A DNA stretch of 64,000 nt from Halopseudomonas xinjiangensis. Lineage in GTDB: Bacteria > Pseudomonadota > Gammaproteobacteria > Pseudomonadales > Pseudomonadaceae. The position numbers were made by a program, and so were the translations under genes. The notes beneath the pieces were generated by a model. The model ran no database searches, was not told the DNA's origin, and worked only from the letters and a program-made list of their open reading frames with translations. The DNA is taken from NCBI GenBank assembly GCA_011050525.1, contig DRFO01000004.1, positions 1-64,000 on the forward strand. The letters are read 5' to 3'. Positions 7,483 to 17,706 of this stretch are shown here, one piece after another (position 1 is the first letter of the stretch; each line of letters begins with the position of its first letter).

Positions 7483-9699
7483 TCAAGCCATCAATTTATC
7501 CAATGTGATAGGCAAGCTTCGAATGCGCTTGCCGGTAGCGTGGTATACAGCGTTTGCTACTGCACCAGCCAGGCCGGTAATGCCAATCTCACCGATGCCG
7601 CGAGCGCCGAACTCGCTGAAATTGTAGTCCGGGTGGTCGAGAAGGAGGACGTCCACTTCCGGCGGCTGGTCCGCGTGGGTCGGAACGAGATACTCGGCGT
7701 AATTATTGTTAACGGGTAGCCCGGAACGGGGGTCGTACTCGGTCTGTTCATACAACGCCATGCCGATGCCCATGACAATGGCTCCCTCGACCTGGTTCGC
7801 TGCGGTTTTCTGGTTGACGATCTGACCGACGTCGATCGCGCTGACGACACGGGATACGCGGAGCCGCGAGATGCCTGGGTCCCAGCGCACTTCTACAAAA
7901 TGGGCGCCAAATGAGTTGTAGGAATAGTCGCTATTCATTTCGCCCGAGGTAGTTGCGCGGCCGTCGGCATTGGCAAGCTTCATCTCCTTGAGCAGTTCGC
8001 CGAAGGTGATCGACTTGCCGTTTCCATCGGAAAGCTGCCCGTCCGAGAACTGAAGGTCGTCCATGGATGCCTCCTGAAACGGGCCGTCGTCGCCCGTGGC
8101 ATAAGTCTTGAGTTCTTCAATAGCCGCTTTGGCCGCCTTGGCGATAGCCGGCATCACTGTTGCTGTTGCCCAGGAGCCCCCGGCAAGCGGTCCTCTTGGA
8201 TAAGTTGAGTCACCCAGCTTGACCTGTATACGATCCACCGGAACCCCTGTGACTGCAGAGGCGGTTTGAGCGACGACCGTGTAGGTGCCGGTACCAATAT
8301 CCTGCGTCGCGCATGAGACATACACGGTGCCATTGGAGCGCAATGATACATGTGCTTCGCTATCCTGTTTCAGCGCCTCCCAGTTGCAAGCAGCCATCCC
8401 CCAGCCGATTAGTTCGTTGCCGTCCCGCATGGAGCCGACCTCTGGGTTGCGCCGGCTCCAGCCGAACTTTTCCGCGCCTTTCTCATATGCCTCCATGAGA
8501 TGGATACTGGAGAAGGGCAAGTCCTGACCCTCGTCATGCTCGGTGTAGTTCAACTTGCGAAAGGCCAGCGGATCCATGCCGATCGCTACCGCTGCCTCGT
8601 CTATGGCAGATTCCAGCGCGAACAGTCCTGGGGCGGCGCCTGGAGCGCGCATGGCGGTTGGCGTACCTATATTCGCCCGCACAGTGGCATGCGACACCTT
8701 TACGTTCGAGCATGAGTACAGGGTGGGCGTGCAGCGCCCGGCCAGCTCGGCGACGGTGTTGACCATCGACGTGGCATTTACCGTTTCGTGGGATAACGCG
8801 ACAAGGCGCCCCTCAGCATCGGTTCCGATCTGGATGTGCTGCTGTGTGGCAGGGCGATGGCCTGTGGTGGTGAACATCTGCTGCCTGGGTACGACCAGTT
8901 GCACGGGTCGGCCGATTTGCCTGGAAGCGGCCGCCGCGGCCACGGCATGCGGCCAGATCCACAGCTTGGAACCAAAGCCCGAGCCAATGAACGGCGCGTG
9001 GACAACGACGCGTTCCACAGGTAACCCAAATATCTTGGCCATGGTATTGCGAGCAAAGATGACGCCTTGGGTGGACTCGTACAGGACGAGACTGCCGTCA
9101 TCCCACATCGCTGTGCTGGCATGCATCTCCATGGGATTGTGCGTCTCCATGGGGGTGGTGTAGATCACATCGATCTGGTTGCTAGCCTGATTGAAAGCGG
9201 AAGCCGGGTCGCCTCGCTCGTGTCCCGATTCGCCGTGGGGTTTCGGTTGTTCGCCAGTTGCTAGAGCCTGCTCCAGGTCGGCGATCGGCTTTTCGCTTGC
9301 GTAATCAACCTTCACCCTATAGGCCGCGGCACGGGCCTGCTCAAAGGTTTCCGCAACCACCAGAGCGACGAATTGGCCGGGGTAATAAACCTTGTCGTCT
9401 TCGAAGGGTAACCGGGTCTCGTCGACCTTGTTTTCCTGCTCCATTGAGCTCGGTGTTCGGTACAGCGTCGGAAAGTGACCATGATGAAAGATGTCCAGCA
9501 CACCTGACATCTGACGGGCTTGCGACACGTCGATATCTTGAATGCGCCCGCTGGCAATGGTGCTGAACACGCCATAGGCATAGGACATGCGGGGCAAGTG
9601 GTTGTCTGCAGCGTATTTCGCCGCGCCGCTGAGTTTCTCAGGCCCATCGATACGGGGCAGAGAGGCGCCGATAATCTTGGCTTCGTTTGGTTTGCTCAT
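7483..9699 (-). CDS. paoC: Aldehyde oxidoreductase, molybdopterin-binding subunit PaoC
   Basis: The 738-residue large subunit of a xanthine-oxidase-family aldehyde oxidoreductase; it binds the molybdenum cofactor and carries out substrate hydroxylation. The N-terminal hammerhead domain starts with RIDGPEKLSGAAKYA. The molybdopterin domains contain GSGFGSK, RAPGAAPGLFALE and, near the C-terminus, FGARGIGEIGITG, whose glutamate corresponds to the catalytic base of the family. A GAGGAG site precedes the ATG. It is the last gene of paoABC. E. coli PaoC is of similar length (732). A PaoD/XdhC-type cofactor-insertion chaperone is not present next to it. Confidence 0.88.
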   Translation of the reverse strand: MSKPNEAKIIGASLPRIDGPEKLSGAAKYAADNHLPRMSYAYGVFSTIASGRIQDIDVSQARQMSGVLDIFHHGHFPTLYRTPSSMEQENKVDETRLPFEDDKVYYPGQFVALVVAETFEQARAAAYRVKVDYASEKPIADLEQALATGEQPKPHGESGHERGDPASAFNQASNQIDVIYTTPMETHNPMEMHASTAMWDDGSLVLYESTQGVIFARNTMAKIFGLPVERVVVHAPFIGSGFGSKLWIWPHAVAAAAASRQIGRPVQLVVPRQQMFTTTGHRPATQQHIQIGTDAEGRLVALSHETVNATSMVNTVAELAGRCTPTLYSCSNVKVSHATVRANIGTPTAMRAPGAAPGLFALESAIDEAAVAIGMDPLAFRKLNYTEHDEGQDLPFSSIHLMEAYEKGAEKFGWSRRNPEVGSMRDGNELIGWGMAACNWEALKQDSEAHVSLRSNGTVYVSCATQDIGTGTYTVVAQTASAVTGVPVDRIQVKLGDSTYPRGPLAGGSWATATVMPAIAKAAKAAIEELKTYATGDDGPFQEASMDDLQFSDGQLSDGNGKSITFGELLKEMKLANADGRATTSGEMNSDYSYNSFGAHFVEVRWDPGISRLRVSRVVSAIDVGQIVNQKTAANQVEGAIVMGIGMALYEQTEYDPRSGLPVNNNYAEYLVPTHADQPPEVDVLLLDHPDYNFSEFGARGIGEIGITGLAGAVANAVYHATGKRIRSLPITLDKLMA

Positions 9700-9713
9700 A
9701 TGTCGACTCCTCG

Positions 9714-10688
9714 TCAGGCGATAACGGTAGTGAGGCTGCGAACGATCGCCTGTTGGCCCAGCGGGATTTTGAATGCGTTGTGCTTGTAAGCTTTTGCATC
9801 CTCGAAGGCGATGCGCGCCGCCTCCTCAAAATTGGCCTGGGTAGGTGCTTTTCCCCTCAGGCTCTGTTCGGCCCTACTGGCCCGCCAAGGCTTGGTGCCA
9901 ACACCGCCCAGGGCGATGCGAGCGTCCTGCACGACGCCGCCTGAGGTCGCCACGATTACGCCACTTGAAGCCAGGGCGAACTGATACGAAGCACGGTCTC
10001 GAAGCTTCAAATAATGCGAGCGGTTCCCACGAATGGGGGCGTCCAGGATTACATGGGTTATCAATTCGTTCGGCTTTAGGGCATGTTCCTGCTCGGGTGA
10101 GTCGCCGGGCAGCAGGTGAAAATCCAGGAAATCGATTGTTCGCTCGCCTTCTGGCCCGGAAACCACAATACCTGCTCCGATAGCAGCCATCGCTACGCAC
10201 ATGTCGGACGGGTGGCTGGCGATGCACTTGTCGCTAGTGCCCAACACGGCGTGTACGCTTCGGTTGAATCCGCCAATAGCAGAGCATCCAGAGCCCGGGT
10301 CGCGCTTGTTGCAAGCCGAGACCCCGTCCCGAAAGTAGGGGCAGCGGACGCGCTGCATCAGATTGCCAGCAGTTGTAGCCTTGTTGCGAAGCTGGGTGGA
10401 CGCTCCAGACAGCAGCGCTTCGGATAGCACAGCGTAATCGGAACGCACGATCGGATCGTGGGCGAGCGTGGTATTGCTCACCAGCGCGCCGATCTTGAGA
10501 CGCCCGTCCGGCATTCTCTCGATCGTTTTTAGCGGCAGTCGATTGATATCCACGACCGTGTCGGGTCGCATGATGTCGATTTTGACCAGATCCAGCAGGT
10601 TGGTACCTCCCGCAAGAAAGGCCGAATTGTCCGCGCTGGATACGGCCTGGCCGGTCGTTTCAGCTCGTGCATAATCGAAGGTACGCAT
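9714..10688 (-). CDS. paoB: Aldehyde oxidoreductase, FAD-binding subunit PaoB
   Basis: A 324-residue FAD-binding subunit that passes electrons from the iron-sulphur subunit to flavin. The FAD-binding half contains AFLAGGTNLLDLVK and ATTAGNLMQRVRCPYF. A loop with spaced cysteines (RCPYF, then SACNKRDPGSGCSA) matches the extra [4Fe-4S] insertion of the E. coli PaoB type. HPSDMCVAMAAIGA and a C-terminal CO-dehydrogenase-flavoprotein domain (RIALGGVGTKPWRA) follow. Its ATG overlaps the paoA stop (TGATG), indicating coupled translation; 14 bases separate it from paoC. Confidence 0.88.
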   Translation of the reverse strand: MRTFDYARAETTGQAVSSADNSAFLAGGTNLLDLVKIDIMRPDTVVDINRLPLKTIERMPDGRLKIGALVSNTTLAHDPIVRSDYAVLSEALLSGASTQLRNKATTAGNLMQRVRCPYFRDGVSACNKRDPGSGCSAIGGFNRSVHAVLGTSDKCIASHPSDMCVAMAAIGAGIVVSGPEGERTIDFLDFHLLPGDSPEQEHALKPNELITHVILDAPIRGNRSHYLKLRDRASYQFALASSGVIVATSGGVVQDARIALGGVGTKPWRASRAEQSLRGKAPTQANFEEAARIAFEDAKAYKHNAFKIPLGQQAIVRSLTTVIA

Positions 10689-11356
10689 CAGGCTAGCCCT
10701 CCCATGCGGGACCGGGCGGACTGGACGGCCGCGAGAATATTCTTGTAAGCCGCACAGCGGCAGATGTTGCCGCTCATGGCTTCCCGCACGCTGGCGTCAT
10801 CCTTTGGCAGGTTCGGATCGTTGAGCAGCGCAACCGCGCTCATGATCTGCCCTGGTGTGCAGTAACCGCACTGGTAGGCGTCTTCTTCCAAAAACGCCTG
10901 CTGAACTGGATGCAGCTCACCATCGCGTGCAAGCCCTTCCAGAGTGGTGATCTTTTCACCCTCGTGCTGTACCGCGAGGGAAAGGCAGGAATTGATCGCT
11001 ACGTCGTTGACCAGCAACGTACAGGCGCCACACTGGCCGAGGTCGCAGCCCTTTTTAGTGCCGGTCAGATTGAGCCGATCTCTCAGAACGTCCAGCAGTA
11101 CGGCGTTAACCGGTACGTTGAGCGTATGTTCCTGTCCGTTTACGATGAGTTTGATACGCCGCTCCCCCTGGCCGGGGAGGGCGTCATCAGTAACTGGTTC
11201 AGCTTCGCGGGCCGAAGCAATCTGTCCGGGAATCCAGCTGGCGACGGCGGCGGCTGCGGCGCCGGAGGCACTGAACTTGAGGAAGTTGCGCCGGGAGGTT
11301 CTTACCGTGGCGTTTTCATCCTCGGCACTCGCTTCTGTCTTTCGATCATCAGCCAT
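10688..11356 (-). CDS. paoA: Aldehyde oxidoreductase, [2Fe-2S] subunit PaoA with Tat signal
   Basis: A 222-residue subunit with two [2Fe-2S] clusters. Residues 21-28 (SRRNFLKF) followed by a hydrophobic stretch form a twin-arginine signal, so the assembled PaoABC complex is likely exported folded to the periplasm. The ferredoxin domain has GTKKGCDLGQCGACTLLVND; the second cluster is bound by YQCGYCTPGQ and NICRCAAY. I start it at the ATG at 11356, which has GAGGA eight bases upstream, not at the in-frame TTG at 11377, which has no ribosome site. It is the first gene of a three-gene operon. In characterised relatives the complex detoxifies aromatic aldehydes. Confidence 0.88.
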   Translation of the reverse strand: MADDRKTEASAEDENATVRTSRRNFLKFSASGAAAAAVASWIPGQIASAREAEPVTDDALPGQGERRIKLIVNGQEHTLNVPVNAVLLDVLRDRLNLTGTKKGCDLGQCGACTLLVNDVAINSCLSLAVQHEGEKITTLEGLARDGELHPVQQAFLEEDAYQCGYCTPGQIMSAVALLNDPNLPKDDASVREAMSGNICRCAAYKNILAAVQSARSRMGGLA

Positions 11357-11797
11357 TTCGCCGGTCCTCTTGATCAAGGTTCGATGTGTCCGGCCGCTTG
11401 GGCCGCCCTTTGTCTGTTTACAGTTCGTTTTTTCGCCTTGCCTAGGCGAATATCTGCCATGACCCCGCAGACGATTTCTGTCGGCGTCTTGCTTCTTAAC
11501 GCCAATCCGACAGTCATGTGGATTCCACCCGCATCCGATGGTTCAGACCGCCGATGTAGAACGCCTCGGTTCGCACAGCTTAAATCATGGCGAGGTTATC
11601 AATCGGGGGTCGTGAGTTGGCGAGCCCGGCGGACTGCGGGCAAGCCGGAGCCTGCGGTATCCCGGCTCGGCATGGCGGTCATGGCTCGGAACTTCATCTC
11701 GATATTTCTGCGGCCAGGCAACAACTTCGCTATGATCCGGGGCTGACGACACAGGCGGGCATCGAACGGCTTGCCCAATGATGGCAGGCCGGCATGC
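11357..11797. other. paoABC upstream region
   Basis: About 440 bases with only short shadow frames. It should contain the paoABC promoter; I could not place it with confidence. Confidence 0.35.
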
Positions 11798-12151
11798 CTA
11801 GCTTCGAATGATCTGCCCGCGATAAATTCGCACACTGGCCGAAGCCGTAGGCGGTTCGGTAGCCAACTCGACGACCCGCGTGGCGCGTTGATGATATTGC
11901 CTCGCGGCGATCGCGCCTTGTGCCAGCATCGCCTCCTCATCGGGAGCCAACGATGGCATCAGCAATGTTGAAAGGCGCAAGCCGAGCTCCCGGATCTCGG
12001 ACATTTCACTGGTGTTGCTCAGCTGCAGCATGCGCTCGACAGCATCCGGCTCGGCCAGGCGGATAGTCACCCCCATATCCTGCTTGAGCCGACGGCGCAG
12101 CGCGGTCATGCAGTCCAGTGTTCCACGGTTGAATTGTGCCTCGGTAATCAT
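11798..12151 (-). CDS. Small hypothetical protein
   Basis: A 117-residue protein with no recognised domain. It is mostly predicted helix (TLDCMTALRRRLKQDMGV, and SNTSEMSEIRELGLRLSTLL) and has no signal peptide or membrane helix. The ATG at 12151 is preceded by AAGGGGAAG and is preferred over upstream in-frame starts. It is a single gene with a near-perfect 17-base palindrome about 20 bases before the start codon, which could be an operator. Function unknown. Confidence 0.65.
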   Translation of the reverse strand: MITEAQFNRGTLDCMTALRRRLKQDMGVTIRLAEPDAVERMLQLSNTSEMSEIRELGLRLSTLLMPSLAPDEEAMLAQGAIAARQYHQRATRVVELATEPPTASASVRIYRGQIIRS

Positions 12152-12170
12152 GTCTTCCCCTTTGAGGCTC

Positions 12171-12187
12171 ACTCCGGAATCCGGAGT
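12171..12187 (-). promoter_or_regulatory. 17-bp palindrome before the 117-residue hypothetical gene
   Basis: ACTCCGGA (12171-12178), one central base, TCCGGAGT (12180-12187): a perfect 8-base inverted repeat ending 20 bases upstream of the start codon at 12151. Its size and position suit a dimeric repressor site, but the cognate protein is unknown. Confidence 0.4.
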
Positions 12188-12435
12188 CTGGCCACGTAAC
12201 AGACAGCCAAGCAGAATACGTACCAATGTCGGGAACTCTGCGGGTTACGCGGGGCGTAGCGAAGCAGTTCGCTGGAGCAGAGACTGCTGGTCGCCTTTAT
12301 GCAGCTTGATAGTGCAGTGCCTGCACCGCTTGAGGGAACAGGCTACGTCGCCGAAAAGGCTGACGCATAGGTCATTGACGCCCGACGGGGCTCGTTGTAA
12401 ACATTCCGACCAGTTGATTTTTAAGGAGGCGCAGC

Positions 12436-12828
12436 ATGGACCGATTCACGGGAGGTTGCCTTTGTGGCAACGTTCGAATTGTGGCGTCGGGAGTCCCATA
12501 CCGGGTCGGCCTTTGCCACTGTCTCGATTGCCGCAAGCACCATGGGGCACTCTTTTACGCTTCTGCGGTGTTCCCTCAGGATGCGGTGACGATCGAAGGC
12601 GAAACACGCGACTACGCCGGGCGGTTTTTCTGTCCGCGCTGCGGCTCATCGGTTTTCGCACGCACCGCAGATGAAATCGAAGTGAACCTGGGATCCCTTG
12701 ATGCGCCTGACCAACTGGTGCCGACCTACGAAAGCTGGATCATCCGCCGCGAGTCCTGGTTGCCGCCGTTTCCGCTGACGAGACGATACGAGCATGATCG
12801 TGACGGCCGGGATCGCTTTGAGGAGTAG
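12436..12828 (+). CDS. GFA/CENP-V domain zinc-binding protein
   Basis: A 130-residue protein of the glutathione-dependent formaldehyde-activating (GFA) family. The expected zinc-binding cysteines are visible: C8 and C10 (GGCLCGNV), C27, C29 and C32 (CHCLDCRKHHG), and C66 and C69 (CPRCGSS). The length is typical for the stand-alone domain. A strong AAGGAGG site precedes the ATG. Family members bind zinc and sometimes S-hydroxymethyl-glutathione, but most have no assigned reaction, so a catalytic role is not claimed. No operon partner is visible. Confidence 0.88.
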   Translation: MDRFTGGCLCGNVRIVASGVPYRVGLCHCLDCRKHHGALFYASAVFPQDAVTIEGETRDYAGRFFCPRCGSSVFARTADEIEVNLGSLDAPDQLVPTYESWIIRRESWLPPFPLTRRYEHDRDGRDRFEE

Positions 12829-12956
12829 GTGGGACGAACGGTGCGAAGGCCAATATCACGGCTCGACTTTTTAGTAGCTTGCTCCGCATTGAGAGTCACG
12901 CCTTAGGGGCGCAGCCGCTGGATCAAAAGCAGAAGATTTCGGAGGGAGTGCGCGAA

Positions 12957-13033
12957 TGGTGGGCCCAGTAGGACTTGAACCTACGACCAATCGATTATGA
13001 GTCGACTGCTCTGACCAACTGAGCTATAGGCCC
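12957..13033 (-). tRNA. tRNA-Ile2 (CAU anticodon, lysidine type)
   Basis: A 77-base cloverleaf on the minus strand with the CCA end encoded. The acceptor stem pairs GGGCCTA with TGGGCCC, and the T arm contains GGTTCAAGTCC. The anticodon loop CTCATAA is flanked by a five-pair stem. A CAT anticodon alone could be methionine, but the AGCTCAGTTGGTCAGAGCA D arm and CGACTCATAATCG context match tRNA-Ile2, in which C34 is converted to lysidine by TilS so that AUA is read. It lies just downstream of rpoD, as in other Pseudomonas. Confidence 0.93.
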
Positions 13034-13181
13034 GCTATTTCGCAACAGCCGCGAATTATACGTACTGGAACGGCTGCTGACTAGGCGCTGTGACGGAGGA
13101 ATCGAATTTTGCGGCCAGTTCACGTCCGATTGGAATATAGGAGGAGATCGGCGGGCAGCCTGGAGCGTAATGCCTGAAACG

Positions 13182-13208
13182 AAAAACGCCCAGCAGATGC
13201 CGGGCGTT
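13182..13208 (-). terminator. rpoD terminator
   Basis: On the minus strand AACGCCC pairs with GGGCGTT across a 10-base loop, followed by a T-run. It lies 22 bases past the rpoD stop codon. Confidence 0.85.
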
Positions 13209-13229
13209 CTCCTTGATGCAACGTGCTGC

Positions 13230-15083
13230 TTACTCGTCGAGGAAGCTTCTCAAGTGATCGCTGCGGGTAGGATGACGCAATTTGCGCAATGCCTTGGCTT
13301 CGATCTGACGAATGCGTTCGCGGGTTACATCGAACTGCTTCCCGACTTCCTCTAGCGTATGGTCGGTGTTCATATCGATGCCGAAACGCATGCGCAGCAC
13401 TTTCGCTTCCCGCGCCGTCAGGCCGGAGAGTACTTCACGAGTCGCTTCCTTGAGGCTTTCCACGGTAGCCGAGTCGATCGGTGATTCCATGGTGCCGTCT
13501 TCAATGAAGTCACCCAGGTGCGAGTCTTCATCATCGCCAATTGGCGTCTCCATGGAGATCGGTTCCTTGGCAATCTTCAATACCTTGCGGATCTTGTCTT
13601 CGGGCATTTCCATGCGCTCGCCAAGCTCTTCCGGAGTGGGCTCGCGACCCATTTCCTGGAGCATCTGACGAGAAATCCGGTTCAGTTTGTTGATTGTCTC
13701 GATCATGTGCACCGGAATACGGATGGTGCGGGCCTGGTCGGCAATCGAGCGAGTGATCGCCTGACGAATCCACCAGGTGGCATAGGTCGAGAACTTGTAG
13801 CCGCGACGGTATTCGAACTTGTCCACGGCCTTCATCAAGCCGATATTGCCTTCCTGGATCAGGTCCAGGAACTGCAGGCCGCGGTTGGTATATTTCTTGG
13901 CGATGGAAATAACCAGACGCAGGTTGGCCTCGACCATCTCTTTTTTGGCGCGACGGGCGCGGGCTTCACCGATCGACATGCGACGGTTGATGTCCTTGAC
14001 CTCGGAAATCTTCAGCTCGGCATCGGCTTCCATGGCAGCCAGTTTCTTCTGCGCGCGGATGACGTCGGGCTTGATGGCTTCCAGTCCTTCGGCATAGCGA
14101 GGGCTATCTGCCAATAGCTGGTCAACCCACTTTTCATTGATCTCGTTGCCAGGGAAGCTGCGCAGGAAATCGGCACGCGGCATCCGGGCGTCACGAACGC
14201 ACAGCTGCATGATGGTGCGTTCCTGGGCGCGAATCTGATCCTGAGCACCGCGTACACGGTTCACCAGTGCTTCGTACTGTTTGGGCACCAGCTTGATCGG
14301 CATGAACAGCAGGGCCAGAACTTCGAGTTCACCGGTTACCTGCGAGCTGCCACGACCGTGCTTCTTCAGCGCCTTCTTGACCTTGACCAGCTGTTCTTCA
14401 ACGGCGGTAAAACGCTGACGGGCAATTTCCGGATCCGGGCCGCCATCGCCTTCTTCCTCGGAAGAGTCGTCGTCGCTTTCTTCGTCATCGTCGTCGGATT
14501 TGTCTTCGTCCTTTTCCTTGGCCTTCTCGGCTGGAACTTCGGCATTGTCGGTACCCGACATGCCGTCATCGTCCGGATCGATATAGCCGCTGAAAATGTC
14601 GGACAGACGTCCGCCTTCCTCGGTTATGCGATGGTAATCCGCAAGGATGCCATCCACAGTGCCGGGGAACATTGAAATCGCCGCCATGACTTCGCGAATG
14701 CCTTCCTCTATGCGTTTGGCGATTTCTATCTCGCCTTCGCGGGTCAGCAATTCAACCGTACCCATTTCACGCATGTACATGCGTACCGGGTCGGTGGTGC
14801 GGCCAATATCGCTTTCGACAGCGGCCAGTGCCGCTGCCGCCTCTTCAGCGGCGGCTTCGTCGGCGTCGTTATCCGCGAGCAGGAGAGCATCGGCATCGGG
14901 TGCGGTCTCGAAAACCGTGATCCCCATGTCATTGATCATGCGAATAATGTCTTCAACCTGCTCCGGATCGGAGATATCCTCCGGGAGGTGGTCGTTGACT
15001 TCCGCATAGGTCAGAAAGCCTTGCTCGCGACCGCGGGCAATGAGCTCTTTCAGACGGGATTGCTGTTGCGCTTTTCCGGACAT
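13230..15083 (-). CDS. rpoD: RNA polymerase sigma-70 factor RpoD
   Basis: The 617-residue housekeeping sigma factor, which directs RNA polymerase to most promoters. Region 1.1 lies at the N-terminus ([20 protein letters not shown]). A long non-conserved region carries a strongly acidic insert rich in D and E near residues 185-215. Region 2 includes [20 protein letters not shown] and [19 protein letters not shown]; region 4 ends with [20 protein letters not shown]. It is the last gene of rpsU-dnaG-rpoD, 86 bases after dnaG, and is followed by its own terminator. The length matches Pseudomonas RpoD. Confidence 0.98.
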   Translation of the reverse strand: MSGKAQQQSRLKELIARGREQGFLTYAEVNDHLPEDISDPEQVEDIIRMINDMGITVFETAPDADALLLADNDADEAAAEEAAAALAAVESDIGRTTDPVRMYMREMGTVELLTREGEIEIAKRIEEGIREVMAAISMFPGTVDGILADYHRITEEGGRLSDIFSGYIDPDDDGMSGTDNAEVPAEKAKEKDEDKSDDDDEESDDDSSEEEGDGGPDPEIARQRFTAVEEQLVKVKKALKKHGRGSSQVTGELEVLALLFMPIKLVPKQYEALVNRVRGAQDQIRAQERTIMQLCVRDARMPRADFLRSFPGNEINEKWVDQLLADSPRYAEGLEAIKPDVIRAQKKLAAMEADAELKISEVKDINRRMSIGEARARRAKKEMVEANLRLVISIAKKYTNRGLQFLDLIQEGNIGLMKAVDKFEYRRGYKFSTYATWWIRQAITRSIADQARTIRIPVHMIETINKLNRISRQMLQEMGREPTPEELGERMEMPEDKIRKVLKIAKEPISMETPIGDDEDSHLGDFIEDGTMESPIDSATVESLKEATREVLSGLTAREAKVLRMRFGIDMNTDHTLEEVGKQFDVTRERIRQIEAKALRKLRHPTRSDHLRSFLDE

Positions 15084-15169
15084 AACAACCCTTGAATGCC
15101 TTGGTGTGCAAAAAAGTAAGCTGCGGATTATACCCTGATTACGGCCTGCAACGCCAACGACGCACGTCT

Positions 15170-17029
15170 TTACTTGACGGCTGTCGGGCTTTTGCGCCTG
15201 TCTAGAAGGTTCCGTAGCTGCTGTTTTTCCTCTGTGGTGAGCGGCGTAGTCGCCGATTGGTCGAGGAGTTGCTGAATTTGACGGTCGGTTTGACGCGCCA
15301 GTAAGTTGTTAATGGTGTCGAAAAACTGTTGTTCAAGGTTGGCGCTCGGAATATTCAACAGCCATTCCTTCTCCGCCAGTTGATTCAGTTGGTCCCCCAA
15401 AGCCGTTCCGTGCCAACGTGCCAACAATTGAATAGTAGTAAGCTTTGGGTTCTTTTGCAGGGCATCTACCAATGCCACCAGCAAAACAGCTTCATCTTCA
15501 TTCTCATCGGCGTACTGGCTGGCCTCTTTCACCAGGCCGGCCAGGTGTGGATGATGCAGCAGCGTCCGTGCGGCGCTAAGCAGCGGATTCTCAACCCCTG
15601 CGTTGGGCTTGCCAGCCTGTGCAGTGCGTCGTCTGAAAGGGCTGCGTCCCTGATTCTCTGGTATCGGCTGCTCGGCCCATGAACTTGAGACTGGCTCGGA
15701 ATAGTCCTGACCAGCGGCTGGTGTCGGCGCGCGGGGCAGGCTGTCCAGATCCATGCCGGTTCGTGACTCCAGCGACTGGCGCAGCAGCCGTCGCAACAGA
15801 CTGCCGGGAACCTTTTCGATCAAGGGTAGGGCCAGGGTGGCAAGGTGCGCCTTTCCTTCCAGGCTGTCCGGGTTGGCTTCTTCAGCAAGGTGGCGAAACA
15901 GATAATCCGTGAGCGCCACCGATTGCTGAGCCATGCGCGCGCGAAATGCATCCTGGCCTTCACTGCGCACCAGGCTGTCCGGGTCCTGGCCGTCCGGTAG
16001 AAACATGAATCTGACGTGTCTGCCGTCCTCGAGAGTGGGCAGGCAGGACTCCAGTGCTCGCCATGCAGCCTGGCGCCCGGCATTGTCGCCATCGAAGCAG
16101 AACACGACGCTGTTGACGATCCTGAACAGCCGCTTCAGGTGTTCTTCGCTGGTCGCGGTGCCCAGGGTGGCAACAGCATTGCTGATTCCGTGTTGGGCCA
16201 GGGCGATTACGTCCATGTAGCCTTCCACTACCAGAATATCGTCCAGTTGACGGTTCTGCCGGCGTGCCTCGAATAAGCCGTAGAGTTCGCGGCCCTTGTG
16301 AAACACTGGGGTCTCCGGTGAGTTAAGATACTTGGGTTTGTCATCACCCAGCACCCGGCCGCCAAACCCTATGACCCTGCCGCGACTGTCCCTGATCGGA
16401 AACATGATGCGGTCGCGAAAACGGTCATAACGCTTGCCGCTGTCCGGGTTCTCCACAACCATACCCGCGTCGATCAGCGCCTTCTGCTCGGTATTGTCCT
16501 TGGCCAGATGGCCCATCAGGTTGTCCCAGCCGGGAGGAGCAAAGCCGACGTCATAAAGCTTTGCGATCTGACCGGTCAGTCCGCGTTGCTTGAGATAGGT
16601 AACGGCGCGCTGCCGTTGCCCGTGGTGACGCAGTTGCTGCCGATAAAAGGCTGCCGACTGTTCAAGCAATGCATAAAGGGGGCTGTCCTGGCGCGGTTGG
16701 GAGCTGCCCTGGCGCCTGTCGTTGCGCTCTTCCCGGGGCACATCGACGCCCAGGTTGCGGGCGAGCTCTTCCACGGCCTGGGGAAAATCCAGGCGCTCGA
16801 AATCCATGATGAAGCTGACGGCGTTACCGCCCGCGCCACAGCCGAAGCAGTAATAAAACTGCTTGTCTGGGCTGACGCTGAACGAAGGTGATTTTTCGTT
16901 ATGAAACGGACACAGGGCGGAGAAGTTTTTGCCGGTTTTCTTGAGCTTCAGGCGTGAGCCGACCACCTCGACGATATCGGAGCGTCCAAGGAGGTCATCA
17001 ATAAAGCCCTGAGGAATCAATCCGGCCAT
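15170..17029 (-). CDS. dnaG: DNA primase DnaG
   Basis: A 619-residue primase that makes RNA primers at the replication fork and works with DnaB helicase. The N-terminal zinc-binding domain has C40, H43, C61 and C64 ([12 protein letters not shown], then [10 protein letters not shown]). The catalytic core carries the TOPRIM motif [12 protein letters not shown] and [17 protein letters not shown]. The C-terminal helicase-binding domain is more variable (residues about 470-619). It sits in the middle of the macromolecular-synthesis operon rpsU-dnaG-rpoD. Confidence 0.97.
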   Translation of the reverse strand: MAGLIPQGFIDDLLGRSDIVEVVGSRLKLKKTGKNFSALCPFHNEKSPSFSVSPDKQFYYCFGCGAGGNAVSFIMDFERLDFPQAVEELARNLGVDVPREERNDRRQGSSQPRQDSPLYALLEQSAAFYRQQLRHHGQRQRAVTYLKQRGLTGQIAKLYDVGFAPPGWDNLMGHLAKDNTEQKALIDAGMVVENPDSGKRYDRFRDRIMFPIRDSRGRVIGFGGRVLGDDKPKYLNSPETPVFHKGRELYGLFEARRQNRQLDDILVVEGYMDVIALAQHGISNAVATLGTATSEEHLKRLFRIVNSVVFCFDGDNAGRQAAWRALESCLPTLEDGRHVRFMFLPDGQDPDSLVRSEGQDAFRARMAQQSVALTDYLFRHLAEEANPDSLEGKAHLATLALPLIEKVPGSLLRRLLRQSLESRTGMDLDSLPRAPTPAAGQDYSEPVSSSWAEQPIPENQGRSPFRRRTAQAGKPNAGVENPLLSAARTLLHHPHLAGLVKEASQYADENEDEAVLLVALVDALQKNPKLTTIQLLARWHGTALGDQLNQLAEKEWLLNIPSANLEQQFFDTINNLLARQTDRQIQQLLDQSATTPLTTEEKQQLRNLLDRRKSPTAVK

Positions 17030-17200
17030 GGAGTCATGCCTTGTACGGAGTGGAGCGGACGCTGCCAGCGTTTGCCAGGCAGAACACTATAGTAGGGCAA
17101 CGCAAAAATCCAGCCATCCCCAGTATTCCTGGAGGGCCGGACATGCGTGTTCAGCTTGTAGTGCCAACCTGGCGGAATGACGCTGGAAAGCGCTTATTCC

Positions 17201-17221
17201 AAAGTCTGAGCTCAGACCTTA
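17201..17221 (-). terminator. Candidate internal attenuator between rpsU and dnaG
   Basis: On the minus strand a 9-pair stem around the palindrome GTCTGAGCTCAGAC, with a few T residues after it, lies in the 210-base rpsU-dnaG gap. An internal terminator at this place lowers dnaG output in E. coli. The stem here is short and the T-run weak, so function is uncertain. Confidence 0.4.
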
Positions 17222-17239
17222 CAGATTGGTCCGGCTAAA

Positions 17240-17455
17240 CTAGTACAGTCGTACGTGACGGCGATTCTCACGCTGCAATTTCTTGGCGTGACGCTTTACA
17301 GCGGCAGCAGCCTTACGCTTGCGCTCTGTAGTAGGCTTCTCGTAAAACTCGCGACGGCGAACTTCAGCCAGAACGCCAGCTTTTTCGCAGGAGCGCTTGA
17401 AACGACGCAGGGCCACGTCGAAGGGTTCGTTCTCTTTAAGTTTGACGGCAGGCAT
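17240..17455 (-). CDS. rpsU: 30S ribosomal protein S21
   Basis: A 71-residue, very basic ribosomal protein that helps the 30S subunit engage mRNA. The sequence [20 protein letters not shown] and the C-terminal run [18 protein letters not shown] are near-universal in gammaproteobacteria. It opens the rpsU-dnaG-rpoD operon and diverges from tsaD. Confidence 0.98.
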   Translation of the reverse strand: MPAVKLKENEPFDVALRRFKRSCEKAGVLAEVRRREFYEKPTTERKRKAAAAVKRHAKKLQRENRRHVRLY

Positions 17456-17542
17456 TTCGTACCTTTCTCAAAAACTGTGCTGTGAGTGTCATAGCAACGC
17501 TAGCGGCCATGGCCATTAACGATTGCATTTCAAGGGGAGCGG

Positions 17543-17571
17543 ATGTTACCGCCTAAATCGGATAATTGCAA
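17543..17571 (-). promoter_or_regulatory. Candidate sigma-70 promoter of rpsU operon
   Basis: On the minus strand TTGCAA (17566-17571) and TAACAT (17543-17548) are separated by 17 bases. This would place the transcript start about 80 bases before rpsU. It is a match by eye only. Confidence 0.45.
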
Positions 17572-17706
17572 AGGTGTTTGATCAATAAGATTGGGCGGCG
17601 CCTGGACGGCGATGACCTAGTGGTGCGCGAAGGCTGGTCTGGGGCAAGCGCGGAGATTATCATGCGCGCCTGATCCTTATTTTGTTTTGGCAACGGCTGC
17701 GAACAT

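Noticed and set aside
12957..13033. Reading the CAT-anticodon tRNA as tRNA-Met
   Set aside because: The D arm and anticodon-stem context match tRNA-Ile2, which is modified to read AUA, not initiator or elongator tRNA-Met.
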